From Thermocatellispora tengchongensis (GTDB lineage: Bacteria > Actinomycetota > Actinomycetes > Streptosporangiales > Streptosporangiaceae), in contig NZ_JACHGN010000011.1 of assembly GCF_014202315.1 (NCBI RefSeq), forward strand, positions 1 to 64,000: a DNA stretch of 64,000 nt, in the 5' to 3' direction. The position numbers and the translations under genes were made by a program. Positions 63,061 through 64,000 of the stretch are shown here, piece after piece. Within the stretch, counting starts at the first letter, position 1, and every line of letters starts with the position of its first letter. The notes under the pieces were generated by a model, which was not told where the DNA came from, searched no databases, and saw nothing but the letters and a program-made list of their open reading frames with translations.

Positions 63061-64000
63061 TCAGCAGTCGGGGACGGGGGCGGCGCGGCGTACGGGCCGG
63101 AGGGGGACCGGCCCGGTGTCCACGCCCGAGCTGGCGACCAGCGGTGCGACGAGACGGCCGCCCTGGTAGACGGCCCGCACGTCCCACAGCCGGGACACGT
63201 CACGGGTGGCGTCGCCCGCGACGACGACCATGTCGGCGAGGCGGCCGGGGGCCAGGGTGCCCACCCGGTCGCCGATCCCGCACGCCTCGGCGGCGACGGC
63301 GGTCGCCGCGCGGATGGCCGCGAGCGGCGCCATGCCCGCCGCCACGGCCAGTTCGATGCCGTGCTGGAGGCCGCCGAAGGAGACGTCGTACGGTCCCGCG
63401 TCGGTGCTGATCGCGATGCGCGGGCCCAGGCCGTCGGCCAGCATCGAGGACAGGATGCCGAGCTTCATGTCGAAGTAGGCCTCAAGGGCGGAGACCCGGC
63501 CCTTGTCCGCGGGGCCGAGCGCGCCGTGCCCGGCCCGCCGCCGCAGCTCGACGAGGGTCTCCCAGCCGCCGGTCTGGGCGGTGAAGCTGATGAAGGTGCC
63601 CGCCTCGTGCACGCTCTGGGCCACCGCCGGGTCGTAGACCATGTGCCCGCTGGAGGCCACGCCGCCGCCGAACTCCATCATCTCCCCGGGCACGAGGAAC
63701 TCGGCGTGCTCGATGCAGTCCAGGCCCGCCTTCACCGCGTTGAGCATGGAGGACGTGGCGCGGCAGTGGGCGGTGGTGGGCCGGCCGAGGCCGTGCGCCG
63801 TCTCCACGGCGACCCGCATCTCGGCCGCGGTGTAGGAGGAGTAGTAGGGGATGTTGCCCGCGGTCGCCCCGCCCGACGCCATGATCTTGATGTGGTCGGC
63901 GCCCTCGGCCACCAGGCGCCGCACGGCCGCACGGATCTGGTCGGCGCCGTCGGCGACGCCGTTGCACCAGTAGAAGTGCCCGTGGGAGTGGGTGATCGGA
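63061..64000 (-). CDS. Imidazolonepropionase-like amidohydrolase, partial
   Basis: The last ~292 residues of a metal-dependent amidohydrolase; the N terminus lies beyond the window edge, since an open frame (HSHGHFYWCNGVADGADQIR) runs to 64000. Visible features: EGADHIKIMASGG with the possible carbamylated Lys, TTAHCRATSSML and CIEHAEFL with His ligands, and STDAGPYDVSF with the Asp. The family includes imidazolonepropionase-like and Xaa-Pro-type cyclic-amide hydrolases. It is 47 nt upstream of the allantoinase in the same operon. Confidence 0.85.
   Translation of the reverse strand, partial: PITHSHGHFYWCNGVADGADQIRAAVRRLVAEGADHIKIMASGGATAGNIPYYSSYTAAEMRVAVETAHGLGRPTTAHCRATSSMLNAVKAGLDCIEHAEFLVPGEMMEFGGGVASSGHMVYDPAVAQSVHEAGTFISFTAQTGGWETLVELRRRAGHGALGPADKGRVSALEAYFDMKLGILSSMLADGLGPRIAISTDAGPYDVSFGGLQHGIELAVAAGMAPLAAIRAATAVAAEACGIGDRVGTLAPGRLADMVVVAGDATRDVSRLWDVRAVYQGGRLVAPLVASSGVDTGPVPLRPVRRAAPVPDC

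Overview
The window is about 72% GC by eye, uses GTG and TTG starts often, and packs genes with ATGA or GTGA stop/start overlaps. Its cytochrome b gene has the actinobacterial QcrB layout. This points to a filamentous actinomycete; a Streptosporangiaceae-type genome is my best guess from protein style, not a demonstrated placement. I see no rRNA, tRNA, CRISPR array, insertion sequence or prophage. It reads as chromosomal accessory metabolism.

Left part (1-13 kb): a GH4 alpha-glycosidase with a DeoR-type repressor. Next is a compact redox module: a QcrB-like cytochrome b (minus strand) lies opposite an operon of an NDH-2-like flavoprotein and an ECF41 sigma factor. Both sides carry the ECF41-type promoter TGTCAC(A/G)-N16-CGTC, and the cytochrome b has lost both ligands of one of its two haems. 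This is the best candidate for an undescribed system in the window. Then come an autoregulated ArsR/glyoxalase pair, a DJ-1/PfpI protein, an erythromycin-esterase-like protein, a large secreted four-domain sugar protein and a decayed sigma-factor gene.

Middle (13-37 kb): a FecB/BtuF-type uptake operon with an embedded methyltransferase; a MarR/MFS pair; a GPH sugar symporter with a YdjC/ChbG-like deacetylase; an XRE/SDR divergent pair; an ACMSD-type amidohydrolase; a membrane DJ-1 tandem protein; a two-component system whose kinase has a degenerate extra transmitter half; a PaiB-like flavin protein with an EamA exporter and a divergent XRE-cupin regulator; and a large membrane protein of unknown function.

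Right part (37-64 kb): nitrogen-compound catabolism in two blocks. The first (37.0-48.1 kb) is bracketed by two paralogous regulators (RNase-R-type winged helix plus FCD domain). It holds an N-carbamoylsarcosine-amidase-like hydrolase, a hydantoinase, RidA, a deaminase-like amidohydrolase, a polysaccharide-deacetylase-fold enzyme, two SDRs and a polar amino acid ABC importer. The second (48.3-64 kb) has two MFS exporters, a two-module Lrp regulator, an AbgB-like M20 hydrolase, a Pot-type polyamine importer, an aldehyde dehydrogenase, an AruI-like ThDP decarboxylase, an atypical epimerase, a PuuE-type allantoinase and an amidohydrolase cut by the window edge. Together they suggest import and stepwise opening of amide, guanidino or cyclic-ureide compounds. 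Strong hairpins terminate most convergent units.
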